From positions 1 to 38,668 of IMG/VR virus record IMGVR_UViG_3300042515_003128: 38,668 nucleotides of DNA; one strand, written 5' to 3'. The notes under the pieces are model-generated. The model was given only the letters and a program-made list of their open reading frames with translations, did not search any database and was not told where the DNA came from. This stretch comes from a virus. Both the position numbers and the translations under genes were made by a program. This document shows, piece by piece, positions 30,801 through 37,416 of this stretch. The stretch's first letter is position 1, and each line of letters starts with the position of its first letter.

Positions 30801-31466
30801 TACACATTTCAGGCCGGAGGTTACAACGGCAGCGCGGCGTCCGGGGCTGCGGCTGAGATAGAGATATTGACCAGCTTTCAGACGTGGAGCCCGACCAACA
30901 ATGAAACGCTGATCAATTTCAAGACGACTCCGAACAACTCAACCAGCCGTGGCACCGTGTTGCAACTGGGCGGGAACTATGCCGCCGTCACGGGTTCGGC
31001 CAGTGTGTCTGGCACGTTGGCGGCGAGCACTACAATCGAACTCGGCCACGCCTCTGACACCACGCTTTCGCGGTTGAGTGCTGGGCAGTTAGCCGTTGAA
31101 GGCGTTCAGGTCGCGCTCAAGCCCACGACCGAGACGCTCACCTACTCAGGGGGCACCAACGTCACCATCACCGCCGGCAAAGGGCCAAACCAACGCAGCG
31201 TGCTGACGGTCACGAACAACTTCCAGTTGCTCTGGTCCGGGTTGACGGACAACGACGGCGGCGTGGTGCATCTGATTCCTGACACCACCAACCGAACCAT
31301 TCTCGTCAGTTCACCCGGCCGCGCCGCGGGCAGCTCCGCCGCCACGGCGACGGGCTCAACCACACTCACGATTACCGGCGCCACGAACGGCTGGGCGGAA
31401 CTCGCGTGGAGCGTCGTTCCGGTCGGCGGCACCAACCGCGTGTCGGTCAACCTGGGAGCTTACTGA
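27822..31466 (+). CDS. Tailspike/pectate-lyase-like protein with signal peptide (1214 aa)
   Basis: Residues 1-21 (MTRFAVALILFAVLSWPTRA, cleavage before Q) form a classic Sec signal peptide. A tailspike head-binding-like part follows (VRGYYEPGDGGGGTFYYAPF, WKRLFDGNVTPEMFGAVP), then a LamG-like insert (TADFSVWMDWQVPTYSSDT), then a pectate-lyase-type beta-helix (TSFTDSGPAIQAALDYAKAA, TLGGGQYFSGQQINIPTRVS, YVTDCDYGGFEGVGLFIYGN), and a fibre-like C-terminus (GHASDTTLSRLSAGQLAVEG). It likely binds or cleaves host surface polysaccharide. A secretion signal on a virion spike is unusual. Starts behind leader copy 4. Confidence 0.88.
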   Translation: MTRFAVALILFAVLSWPTRAQTFIRSLPTSTNVTSATKVPVDDATYGTRAITVNNLLVGVSTNPAVLAAITNVVTDVSTTLLGNKLDTTNGTAVNLTGSLSNISLGGTTIYSGAGSNDLTANTLFNLGLRGVNGETVSVYPTAHTTKNIASLVGLNTGLVTTNATVEVRGYYEPGDGGGGTFYYAPFEATNTGTVFQAGSASFVWKRLFDGNVTPEMFGAVPYKVAYSPYFNESLSTNMPGTADFSVWMDWQVPTYSSDTTFAEGVLRWQGSSGLGRDVEAYGATNYFEVLVRGTSGSSSTGSGAGKLTATPNPFLAYQGTRIQVTIARTNGVFKVYRGTNDITSSFAITNSSDLAGEIGNGATTGILSTSPTSANLPRQPVFEIRTFGSALTLAQIAAAGSATNYTATVSSLNTATSFTDSGPAIQAALDYAKAAGIGAVTLGGGQYFSGQQINIPTRVSLVGVAPSQWSGESPRMNNPVKLSLLWSATSVSNLVSINAANSDTTYRNLNTTFGDGSYGTNYFTGASVRDLWLDASAVRYATPLDIYKVSNVTAENLTLQQWDGPMFRVYQGNGIEIKKIHGTRSIGVMRPPYVIQTADSYVTDCDYGGFEGVGLFIYGNKNKINGNFIWNAQAFSTALTAPTVDTGADTFTSASYRFYTGMPVRFSANGGTLPSPLSESTLYFVVRVDADTFGVNSQYDQGAAGGALQGVKLDLTTGGSGSWRVFPYVPAEANITIFKGDDNEVLGGRFDQSYGSAVRLDQSYWNKVSANLAEAGYNNATNIPSVLITGGGTNIVTDATMGRTRSASQSAIGVLMTNTVGNVVRDNVYVNQDWPVVIDSATALALPDVFTPDGNVVVGRASLSSSATTGFLYVPGTTGTPAGTPTAVSGQIPLTFDASNRLLYWHDGTKWQRWQFYPTDATGSVQVDTAGTMTLMQTNNTPLILTSIGSLSTQTRNAYAASKGTAYGVRDIAYRFNGTPSAPAGLTGYDTIYTFQAGGYNGSAASGAAAEIEILTSFQTWSPTNNETLINFKTTPNNSTSRGTVLQLGGNYAAVTGSASVSGTLAASTTIELGHASDTTLSRLSAGQLAVEGVQVALKPTTETLTYSGGTNVTITAGKGPNQRSVLTVTNNFQLLWSGLTDNDGGVVHLIPDTTNRTILVSSPGRAAGSSAATATGSTTLTITGATNGWAELAWSVVPVGGTNRVSVNLGAY

Positions 31467-31467
31467 G

Positions 31468-31866
31468 ATGAACGCTGTTTCCATCGAACTGATCTACACG
31501 AAGCTGCGTGCCATTGGCGTGCGCGACATCGTGCTCATGGACTCGGCTTACGTCGCGCCATCGCCGGAATGGTTGCGGGAGTTTGGTGGCTACATCGCCG
31601 GCAACAAACTGGAGTTTATCCCGGAAACATTCGACTGCGAGCAGTTTGCCCGCTGGGCCGCGCACGAAGCAGACCTTGCATTGGTCAAAGCTGGCTTGCG
31701 CGATGCCGGTCACACTTTTGGAGAAGCGTCCTGCTTGCAGGAACGCTCTGCCCATTCACTCAACCTCTGCCTGTGCTCCGATGAAATACTCTATGCGTTT
31801 GAACCCCAGACGGGCTTGGTCACTCCTGCTGATGGTTTTGCTGTGTGGACTCGCGTGCGGATGTAA
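31468..31866 (+). CDS. MOA-like (papain-fold) cysteine protease candidate (132 aa)
   Basis: Key residues: Cys57 in TFDCEQFARWAA, His96 in SAHSLNLCLC, and Glu112 in YAFEPQTG. The C-H-E order and spacing (39 and 16 residues) recall the C-terminal papain-like protease of the agglutinin MOA (as I remember, C215-H257-E274, spacing 42 and 17). Phage proteins with the DC-x-x-FA ... H-x-x-N ... EPQT pattern exist. It follows the tailspike and opens the lysis-like gene group, so it may replace an endolysin or process virion proteins. The start follows the spike stop after one base. Confidence 0.65.
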   Translation: MNAVSIELIYTKLRAIGVRDIVLMDSAYVAPSPEWLREFGGYIAGNKLEFIPETFDCEQFARWAAHEADLALVKAGLRDAGHTFGEASCLQERSAHSLNLCLCSDEILYAFEPQTGLVTPADGFAVWTRVRM

Positions 31867-31903
31867 GACACCGCCCACGTATAACCCACCCGCCATGCGA
31901 TGA
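31781..31903 (+). CDS. Nested small lipoprotein-like ORF (40 aa)
   Basis: In another frame inside the end of the protease gene: MKYSMRLNPRRAWSLLLMVL, then LCGLACGCKTPPTYNPP. Basic n-region, hydrophobic core, Cys at the end of the signal and a short Pro-rich tail resemble an Rz1-type outer-membrane spanin. The lipobox is imperfect (LAC/CGC). A second ATG at 31793 is possible. The stop overlaps the next start (ATGA), which supports expression. Confidence 0.5.
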   Translation: MKYSMRLNPRRAWSLLLMVLLCGLACGCKTPPTYNPPAMR

Positions 31904-32658
31904 AAACGCTCCTCCTTTCCCTCCTGCTCGCGCTCCGCTGCTACGCGCCGACGCCGCTGTTCTTTGCGCAGAACGGGGCGAGCGCGGCGGCATTCAGCCC
32001 GGCCGACGTTTCCGGGCTCACGATCTGGCTGGTTGCCGATGACATTTCCGGGGCCGATGGCGACACGGTGCAAACATGGTCAGCGCGCACCCCGACCACG
32101 ATTAACGCGACGCAAGCCACGCTCGCTTCGCGCCCCACGCTTCAGACCGGCGAAGTCAATGGGCACAATGCAGTGCTCGCGGACGGCGTAAACGACCTGA
32201 TGACCCTTTCCGCGTCCGTATCCTCAACGGCCAGTTGGACCGTGTTCTCGGTGCAGAAACGCTCGGCCAGCGGGTCGCTGGGCTACGCGCTGGCAACGGC
32301 GTCAATCACTCCCCCCTACAGCCCGATCGAATACGGCTCACTCTCTCGGCTTTATGTCGCATCGAGGACAGACCAGAAACACGCCACAATCCCAAGCCAT
32401 GCGTGGCACGTGCTCACCGGCCAGGATGCGTCGGGAACGCTCAATGCGTGGGTGGATGGAACGGCTCAAACCCTGACCGCGGCCTCCGCCACCGGCACAA
32501 CTGACTTTGACCGGCTGTTTGCGCGGTCAAACTTTGAGTTTTCAGCCGTCTATGTGGCCGAGCTGATCTTCTACAACCGAACACTGACCACGACGGAGCG
32601 GCAGAACGTGGAGGCTTACCTACGGTCAGCTGAGAAATATGGGACCCCTGCGCCATGA
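31900..32658 (+). CDS. LamG/concanavalin-like protein with signal peptide (252 aa)
   Basis: Starts MKTLLLSLLLALRCYAPTPL with a signal-like hydrophobic core and a probable cleavage near FFAQ-NGASA. The mature part is a laminin-G-like beta sandwich: VSGLTIWLVADDISGADGDT, VNGHNAVLADGVNDLMTLSA, WTVFSVQKRSASG, WHVLTGQDASGTLNAWVDGT, then VAELIFYNRTLTTTERQNVE. LamG domains bind carbohydrate. A secreted or surface sugar-binding protein next to a tailspike that also has a signal suggests a module acting outside the cytoplasm. Overlap with the next gene (ATGA). Confidence 0.8.
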   Translation: MKTLLLSLLLALRCYAPTPLFFAQNGASAAAFSPADVSGLTIWLVADDISGADGDTVQTWSARTPTTINATQATLASRPTLQTGEVNGHNAVLADGVNDLMTLSASVSSTASWTVFSVQKRSASGSLGYALATASITPPYSPIEYGSLSRLYVASRTDQKHATIPSHAWHVLTGQDASGTLNAWVDGTAQTLTAASATGTTDFDRLFARSNFEFSAVYVAELIFYNRTLTTTERQNVEAYLRSAEKYGTPAP

Positions 32659-33035
32659 GAATCATCCTTGCCATCCTGCTCGCAATACTCCCGCTCGCGC
32701 TGTTGGCGCAAACCTCCACGGTCATCATCGTTCCCGCGCACCTCCGCGACGCGGCCAACGCGGTGGCCAAGGCAGAGTTCGATCCGCTTGGCGGCGAGTT
32801 CACGTTCACCGCGGCGCTGGTCACGTTGCCCGCAACCAACGTGACGCACTTCTGGTGCGCGACGCCGTTCTCCGCAACCAATCGCGCCAAGCTCAACGTG
32901 TTGGCCAACACGCCGCCGTTTGCCGGCGTGACGCTGGTGCTGGACTACGACCTCACCAACGGCGCCGCACCCTTCGAGTTCCTCGCCACCCACGGCCTCG
33001 CGACTTACTCGCCCACAATGTTTACACAACCATGA
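32655..33035 (+). CDS. Small exported protein (126 aa)
   Basis: Reads MRIILAILLAILPLALLAQT, a strong signal peptide with cleavage likely at LLA-Q. The mature part is beta-rich (STVIIVPAHLRDAANAVAKA, GEFTFTAALVTLPATNVTHF, PPFAGVTLVLDYDLTNGAAP). It is the third protein of this block with a Sec signal. Unknown function; it is probably exported with the LamG protein or as part of the same structure. Confidence 0.75.
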   Translation: MRIILAILLAILPLALLAQTSTVIIVPAHLRDAANAVAKAEFDPLGGEFTFTAALVTLPATNVTHFWCATPFSATNRAKLNVLANTPPFAGVTLVLDYDLTNGAAPFEFLATHGLATYSPTMFTQP

Positions 33036-33036
33036 A

Positions 33037-33396
33037 ATGGCACCCATCAGCCAGGGCGACGTATGGAAACGCCTGAACGCAATGGCCGACCGACTCACCC
33101 ATCTGGAGCCGGTAGTAGACGCGCTGCGGGAACAAGCCAACCGCACCGAGGCGCGCTTGGATGATTTTGAGAAGGAAGCCCGGGGCCGCTGGGAGGCACA
33201 CAACAACCAAATGCACACTCTGAAGACCGACATCACCGCCGAACTGCACAACCTCAAGTCCGAGCAACGCGTCCACGTCGCGGTCGTGGGTCTGGTCATC
33301 GGCATTCTCAGCTTCCTCGGCATCACCATCGGCGGCTGGGTCATCAAATCCTCCCTCGATTCCGTGCGTGCTAGCATCAACACCCAACAACGATGA
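33037..33396 (+). CDS. XhlA-like lysis-associated membrane protein (119 aa)
   Basis: A long coiled coil (DVWKRLNAMADRLTHLEPVV, REQANRTEARLDDFEKEARG) is followed by one C-terminal transmembrane segment (VVGLVIGILSFLGITIGGWV). This is the layout of XhlA-type haemolysin/lysis proteins of phages. It begins just after the previous stop, followed closely by the holin-like gene, supporting a lysis cassette. Confidence 0.7.
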   Translation: MAPISQGDVWKRLNAMADRLTHLEPVVDALREQANRTEARLDDFEKEARGRWEAHNNQMHTLKTDITAELHNLKSEQRVHVAVVGLVIGILSFLGITIGGWVIKSSLDSVRASINTQQR

Positions 33397-33707
33397 ACGA
33401 AGAAACGCTCATTGCCGGCCTGCTTGATACCTATTCCGCCAAACACGGCTGGCTCGCCGCCGCGCTGACGTGGATCGGCACCGCCCGCGTCGCCTTCAAG
33501 CTGGTTTCCGGCAAGCTGGAGGAAGCCATCGCGGCCTTCGTGGAATTCAGCGTCTCGACCAAGGACGCCGATGCCGTGGACCGCATTAACGCCCTGTTCG
33601 CCAGCCGCACCTATCGCCTGCTTGCTTTCCTCGCCGACTACATCGCCAGCGTGAAACTCCCGCTCCAAGCCCGGACCGGCCAAACGGTGAACATTCCAAA
33701 ACCATGA
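33393..33707 (+). CDS. Unknown lysis-cassette protein, weak holin candidate (104 aa)
   Basis: Starts MNEETLIAGLLDTYSAKHGW, with amphipathic or partly hydrophobic helices (LAAALTWIGTARVAFKLVSG, TYRLLAFLADYIASVKLPLQ). The hydrophobic stretches are shorter than typical holin helices, so holin is a positional guess. The ATG overlaps the previous gene's end (ATGA) and the stop overlaps the next start. Confidence 0.55.
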   Translation: MNEETLIAGLLDTYSAKHGWLAAALTWIGTARVAFKLVSGKLEEAIAAFVEFSVSTKDADAVDRINALFASRTYRLLAFLADYIASVKLPLQARTGQTVNIPKP

Positions 33708-34156
33708 AGACCCCAAAAACCGACATCTACGGCCGCCCGATTCCGTGGCACGACAAAGTGGAATGGTGGATTGAGGACCATCTGGGCAAGATACTCCTTT
33801 GCCTCATGCTGCTTGGCATAGGCTGTTTCTTTGCCGGATGCGCTTCCACCAAAGCCAACAGCCAAAAGACCCTCGCCGGCATCCAATACGGGGCCGACGC
33901 CGCCATGAAGCTGTGGGCCGGCTACGTGGTGCGCGAACAGAAGCGCGCCGATGCCTTGCCCGATGGCCAGCGCGAAGCCGCCCACGCGAAGCTCCTCGAA
34001 CGCCGGCTCCAAGTGGACGATGCGCGGCGGAAGTTCTCCGCCGCATGGGCCACCGCCTTTGCCGCCGCCCGCTACGACACGCAGCAACCGGCCGCCGGCC
34101 AGGTGCTGAGCCTGCTCACCAACCTCGAAACCACCGTCAACGCCTTCGCCAAATGA
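33704..34156 (+). CDS. Lipoprotein-like membrane protein (150 aa)
   Basis: About 30 N-terminal residues (MKTPKTDIYGRPIPWHDKVE) precede a hydrophobic segment ILLCLMLLGIGCFFAGCAS with a lipobox-like AGC. The rest is helical and charged (LPDGQREAAHAKLLERRLQV, QVLSLLTNLETTVNAFAK). The long n-region is odd for a lipoprotein, and the segment could be a plain anchor. In this lysis-like group it might be a spanin partner. The last codon overlaps the next ATG. Confidence 0.65.
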   Translation: MKTPKTDIYGRPIPWHDKVEWWIEDHLGKILLCLMLLGIGCFFAGCASTKANSQKTLAGIQYGADAAMKLWAGYVVREQKRADALPDGQREAAHAKLLERRLQVDDARRKFSAAWATAFAAARYDTQQPAAGQVLSLLTNLETTVNAFAK

Positions 34157-34335
34157 CTGCCATCGCCATCCCGCTTGCCATCGAAGCCGCCAAGGCTCTT
34201 GCGCCGTTTGCCATCGATGTTCTCCGGCTGCTGAAGCAACGCGGCGAACTCACGCCCGAGCAGATCGCCGAACTGCAAGCCCTCAACGCCAAGACCGAAG
34301 CCGACTACGTGAAGGCAGCCGGCGGAAGGGAATGA
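34153..34335 (+). CDS. Small helical protein (60 aa)
   Basis: Reads MTAIAIPLAIEAAKALAPFA, then IDVLRLLKQRGELTPEQIAE, and LNAKTEADYVKAAGGRE. Alternating Ala/Leu helices suggest a small membrane-associated or coiled protein. Begins by ATGA overlap; its TGA stop is supplied by the family A arm that starts here. Last gene of the lysis-like group. Confidence 0.6.
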   Translation: MTAIAIPLAIEAAKALAPFAIDVLRLLKQRGELTPEQIAELQALNAKTEADYVKAAGGRE

Positions 34336-34409
34336 ATCTGGAAGACAGGAAAGCAGGAACCGAGCAGACCGGCCCGGTTCCCTTCCTGCCTTCCTGCCTT
34401 CCAAATTGA
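34332..34409. repeat. Family A palindromic hairpin (complete, short loop)
   Basis: Left arm ATGAATCTGGAAGACAGGAA then AGCAGGAACCG, a short loop AGCAGACCGGCC, and right arm CGGTTCCCTTCCTGCCTTCC, TGCCTTCCAAATTG. Long imperfect inverted repeat: the empty form of family A, with no cargo between its arms. Confidence 0.85.
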
Positions 34410-34416
34410 ATTGCCC

Positions 34417-34737
34417 ATGACCCTCCAGGCCCTCGCCGACATCGCCACCGGCCGCACTGCCGAGCCGGCCCGCCTGGCGCCGAAGGACGCCGCCACGCTC
34501 GCCTCGATGCGCCGCATCATCGCCGAGGCCACGGGCCAGGCCCGGAAGGCAGAAGGCAGAATGAAGAATGCCGAAGCCGCCGGGCCTGCCCCGGTTTCTT
34601 CATTCCGCGTTCTGCCTTCTTCCTTCGCCCCGCCACCATGGACGGCGCCCGCGTCAGGTGACGATGATTGCCCACGCGCTCCAGCTCGCCGCCAAGCGTT
34701 ACCTCGCGGTAACGGTCGGCGGCATCGCGGCGGGTGA
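34417..34737 (+). CDS. Small protein whose C-terminus runs into a B repeat (106 aa, possibly truncated)
   Basis: The N-terminal 43 residues (MTLQALADIATGRTAEPARL, ATLASMRRIIAEATGQ) look like a real helical protein. From about residue 44 the frame reads through a family B hairpin and then through the leader and the start of the next gene (34664), overlapping it by about 70 bp. The original C-terminus was probably replaced or interrupted by the repeat insertion. Confidence 0.45.
   Translation: MTLQALADIATGRTAEPARLAPKDAATLASMRRIIAEATGQARKAEGRMKNAEAAGPAPVSSFRVLPSSFAPPPWTAPASGDDDCPRAPARRQALPRGNGRRHRGG
34544..34620. repeat. Family B hairpin repeat
   Basis: Left arm GGAAGGCAGAAGGCAGAATG (34544-34563) then AAGAATG, loop with GCCGCCGGGCCTGCCCCGG, right arm TTTCTTCATTCCGCGTTCTG then CCTTCTTCC. 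Same family as 14701 and 22543. Confidence 0.8.
34633..34663 (+). promoter_or_regulatory. CCACCATGGACGGC leader, copy 5
   Basis: CCACCATGGACGGC, then GCCCGCGTCAGGTGACG, then ATG 34664. Internal ATG at 34638; that frame (MDGARVR) stops at 34659-34661. An in-frame GTG at 34658 is an alternative start for the gene. Confidence 0.6.
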
Positions 34738-35239
34738 CGTCGCCAGCACGACGCACGGGCTCCCCCAGACCGTGTCCGATGGCGGCACGGCCAACCTGAC
34801 CGACACCGATGACGTGCCCCTGGCCGGCGGCCGGGCGCTGTTCTTCCTGGCGGGCGAGGACAACGATCACGCCGATCTGCCCTGCATCATCTGCGCCTGC
34901 ACCGGCACGTCGCAGCCGCCGGGCGACTTCACCGGCAACCAGATTGCCGAGCTGACGGTCACGATCCATTACCCGGCCGACGACATGGTCGATCCCGCCA
35001 ATCCCGGCGCCGGCAATCTCGGCGTCGCGACCATTGCCGAGGCCTGCCGCCAAGCCGTGGCCGATGCCCTCTACGTCGACGACTTGCCCGGCGAATTGAA
35101 CGACGCCCGGGAAGATGCGGATGCGCTCACCGTCATCGGCGTCGTCAGCAGCTTTGCCGACCGTCGCTTCGTCACCGAACGCGGCCGGGCCGTCGAATTC
35201 ACCGTCAGCCTCATGTGCGCTGGCCTCGATCTCACCTAA
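34664..35239 (+). CDS. Tail terminator/completion-like protein (191 aa)
   Basis: Starts MIAHALQLAAKRYLAVTVGG and ends RAVEFTVSLMCAGLDLT. N-terminal helix, then beta strands (ADLPCIICACTGTSQPPGDF, QIAELTVTIHYPADD) and a helix (ATIAEACRQAVADALYVDDL), a layout compatible with gpU-type tail terminators. It is followed by a tube-like gene, chaperone-like gene and tape measure, the normal tail order. An upstream in-frame stretch back to 34568 is repeat sequence, so ATG 34664 (or GTG 34658) is preferred. Confidence 0.6.
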   Translation: MIAHALQLAAKRYLAVTVGGIAAGDVASTTHGLPQTVSDGGTANLTDTDDVPLAGGRALFFLAGEDNDHADLPCIICACTGTSQPPGDFTGNQIAELTVTIHYPADDMVDPANPGAGNLGVATIAEACRQAVADALYVDDLPGELNDAREDADALTVIGVVSSFADRRFVTERGRAVEFTVSLMCAGLDLT

Positions 35240-35257
35240 ACCAATCCAAGAAACTTT

Positions 35258-35683
35258 ATGGCAGTGACTCAAAAAGGAATGGGCGTCGCCTGGGGCATCA
35301 CGACCTCCGGCTATACCTACACGGGCGCCGCGACCACGCTCAACGTCAAGTCGCTGGAGCAATCGCTGACGCGGGACGCCGAAATGGTTGAGGTCAAGGA
35401 CGCCAATGGCGAAGCCGCCGGCCTGGTGTTCTTCAATCCGACCAGCGAACTGACCCTGCGCGTCTATCCGTTCAACGCCACGACGCTGAGCGGCGCCGCT
35501 ACGGCCGCCGCCGCGCTTCCGGCGGTGGGCGACAAGTTTGTCATCACCGACGCCAGCGACGCCAGCATTGCGGGCGATTACGTCGTGATGCGTGTGGGCA
35601 AGACCCGCTCGTCCGGGGCGCAGGTTGAGTTTGACCTGACCGTGAAGAAGTGGGCCACGGACCTCTCCGCCACCATCACCTAA
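35258..35683 (+). CDS. Major tail tube protein candidate (141 aa)
   Basis: Reads MAVTQKGMGVAWGITTSGYT, then VKSLEQSLTRDAEMVEVKDA, PTSELTLRVYPFNATT, and DYVVMRVGKTRSSGAQVEFD. A compact beta protein with a short N-arm and the 'sVk...gG...tlT...P' style of tube subunits. Position just before the chaperone-like gene and tape measure supports it. Confidence 0.65.
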   Translation: MAVTQKGMGVAWGITTSGYTYTGAATTLNVKSLEQSLTRDAEMVEVKDANGEAAGLVFFNPTSELTLRVYPFNATTLSGAATAAAALPAVGDKFVITDASDASIAGDYVVMRVGKTRSSGAQVEFDLTVKKWATDLSATIT

Positions 35684-35686
35684 GCC

Positions 35687-36313
35687 ATGCCCGAAGGCCT
35701 CGCCGAACTCTACGCCCGCGCGCATGTGCCGGTCGCCTTCGAGGTGGCCGGCACGGCGCTCGAACCGTTCACGCTCGGCCATGCGATCTCGCTCGAAGTC
35801 CTCGGTCAGGCCGACCTCGCCGACGATGACCTCGCGGGCCTGCTCCTGGCGCTCGAAGTCTGCCGCCGGCCGCCGGGCGCCTTCCTGCGCGGCACGCCGC
35901 GGCTGGCCTTCCGCCTCGGCCTGCGCGTGCGCGCCTTCTGGCTCGGCGTGCGCTACGGTCCGCTCCGCCTGCTCCGCGAGATCCCCAAGTTCCGCGCCTA
36001 CTGCCGGCATTGGGGCCAGATGCCCAGCTTCCGCAACGATCCCGCCCAGGGCGAGAGCACGGCCGGCGCGCCCTTCCTGGAGCACCTGCTCGTCTGCCTG
36101 ATGGCCCGCCTCGGCTATTCCGAGTCCGCCGCGCTGGCCCTGCCGCTCGGCACCGCGCTGCTCCGTTACACGATCCACTGGGAAACCGAAGGCCGCCTCG
36201 AACTGGCGACCGATGCCCAGGACGAACTCGCCGCCGCCCTCACCGCCGACGCCGCCCAGCGGCACGCCGAAATCCTCGCCGCCGCTAACGCCCGTCTGGC
36301 GGCCTCTGCCTAA
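35687..36313 (+). CDS. Tail assembly chaperone-like protein (208 aa)
   Basis: Starts MPEGLAELYARAHVPVAFEV, then EPFTLGHAISLEVLGQADLA, and a helical remainder (LLALEVCRRPPGAFLRGTPR, LLVCLMARLGYSESAALALP). Sits between tube and tape measure, where the gpG/gpT chaperones lie. No slippery sequence or second downstream frame is evident, so there may be no frameshifted product. Stop and next start overlap (TAATG). Confidence 0.6.
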   Translation: MPEGLAELYARAHVPVAFEVAGTALEPFTLGHAISLEVLGQADLADDDLAGLLLALEVCRRPPGAFLRGTPRLAFRLGLRVRAFWLGVRYGPLRLLREIPKFRAYCRHWGQMPSFRNDPAQGESTAGAPFLEHLLVCLMARLGYSESAALALPLGTALLRYTIHWETEGRLELATDAQDELAAALTADAAQRHAEILAAANARLAASA

Positions 36314-37413
36314 TGGCTCTTAATCTCCTCGCCAAACTCGGCCTTGATATCAGCCCGTTCACCCGGGGGCTGAATGCGGCCCAGAACGCCGGCAAACGCA
36401 CGGCGGACGTGTTCGCGCGGGACATCGGTCCGTCCATCAAGGAAGGGCTCTTCGGCGCCCTGTCCGCCGGGGCCTTCGTCGGCGGGGCCAAGCAGATCAT
36501 CGACTACGCCGGGCGCGTGAATGACCTGAGCGAGCAATTCGGCATCGCCCGCGAGGAGATCCAGACGCTCGCCGGCGCGGCCGAGGACAGCGGACTGGAG
36601 TTCGAACGCCTCGGCGGGGCCCTCGACAAGATCGGCCAATCCCGGCGCGATGCCGCCGAAGGCAACGCCAAGCTGCGCGAGGAATTCGCCAAGTTCGGCA
36701 TCTCGCTCGCCGACCTCAACGACCCGGCGCGCAGCAACCTCGACCTGCTCAAAGCCATCGGCGTCGCCCTGGCCACGATGACGCCGACCGCGGCCATCCG
36801 TGAATCGTTCGGCGAATTGGTCGGCGAGAAAGGCCAGCGCCTGCTGGAGCTGGTCAAGACGCTGAAGGAACTGAAACCCATTTCGCTCCTGTCCGATTCC
36901 GAGATCAAGACGCTCGACGAATTCGGCGACCGGGCGAACAGCATCTTCCGGTCATTCAAGACGCTGGGCGGCCGGGCCCTGTCCGATGCGATCAGCTTCG
37001 GCGACGAGGTCGGCAAGGCCAACGGCGGCGGCATCAAGGGCGGCATGATGGGCGCCCTCGGCTTTCTCACGACGCTGCTCCAGGCGCCGATCAATGCGAT
37101 TACAGGGCAGGGCGCCTTCGGTCCCGAGGGCGCCACCGAGCCGCTGACGCCCGAGGAAATCGCCGCGGCCAAGGCGAACGTGAACGCGCCGCCGCTGTTC
37201 ACCGAAACGGAAAAGGCCGCCCGCACGGCTTCAGCCAAAATGTTGCCGACCTTCGATCCGCGTATTCCCGCCGGTGGCCTGGCTTCGGCCGGCCTCTTCT
37301 TCGGCGGCGCCGGCAATCCGCTGATTCGTGAATCCAAGCAGCAAAGCGAACTGGCTCGCCAATCGGTGGAAGAACTCAGACGCGTCCGCGCAGCCATCAG
37401 GGAGGAACTCTAA
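36313..37413 (+). CDS. Tape measure protein, short type (366 aa)
   Basis: Reads MALNLLAKLGLDISPFTRGL, the usual opening of phage tape measures, then KEGLFGALSAGAFVGGAKQI and long helices (RVNDLSEQFGIAREEIQTLA, DSEIKTLDEFGDRANSIFRS). At 366 residues it is short; with about 1.5 angstroms of tail per residue this predicts a tail near 55 nm. It determines tail length during assembly. No lytic domain seen. Confidence 0.8.
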   Translation: MALNLLAKLGLDISPFTRGLNAAQNAGKRTADVFARDIGPSIKEGLFGALSAGAFVGGAKQIIDYAGRVNDLSEQFGIAREEIQTLAGAAEDSGLEFERLGGALDKIGQSRRDAAEGNAKLREEFAKFGISLADLNDPARSNLDLLKAIGVALATMTPTAAIRESFGELVGEKGQRLLELVKTLKELKPISLLSDSEIKTLDEFGDRANSIFRSFKTLGGRALSDAISFGDEVGKANGGGIKGGMMGALGFLTTLLQAPINAITGQGAFGPEGATEPLTPEEIAAAKANVNAPPLFTETEKAARTASAKMLPTFDPRIPAGGLASAGLFFGGAGNPLIRESKQQSELARQSVEELRRVRAAIREEL

Positions 37414-37416
37414 GCC

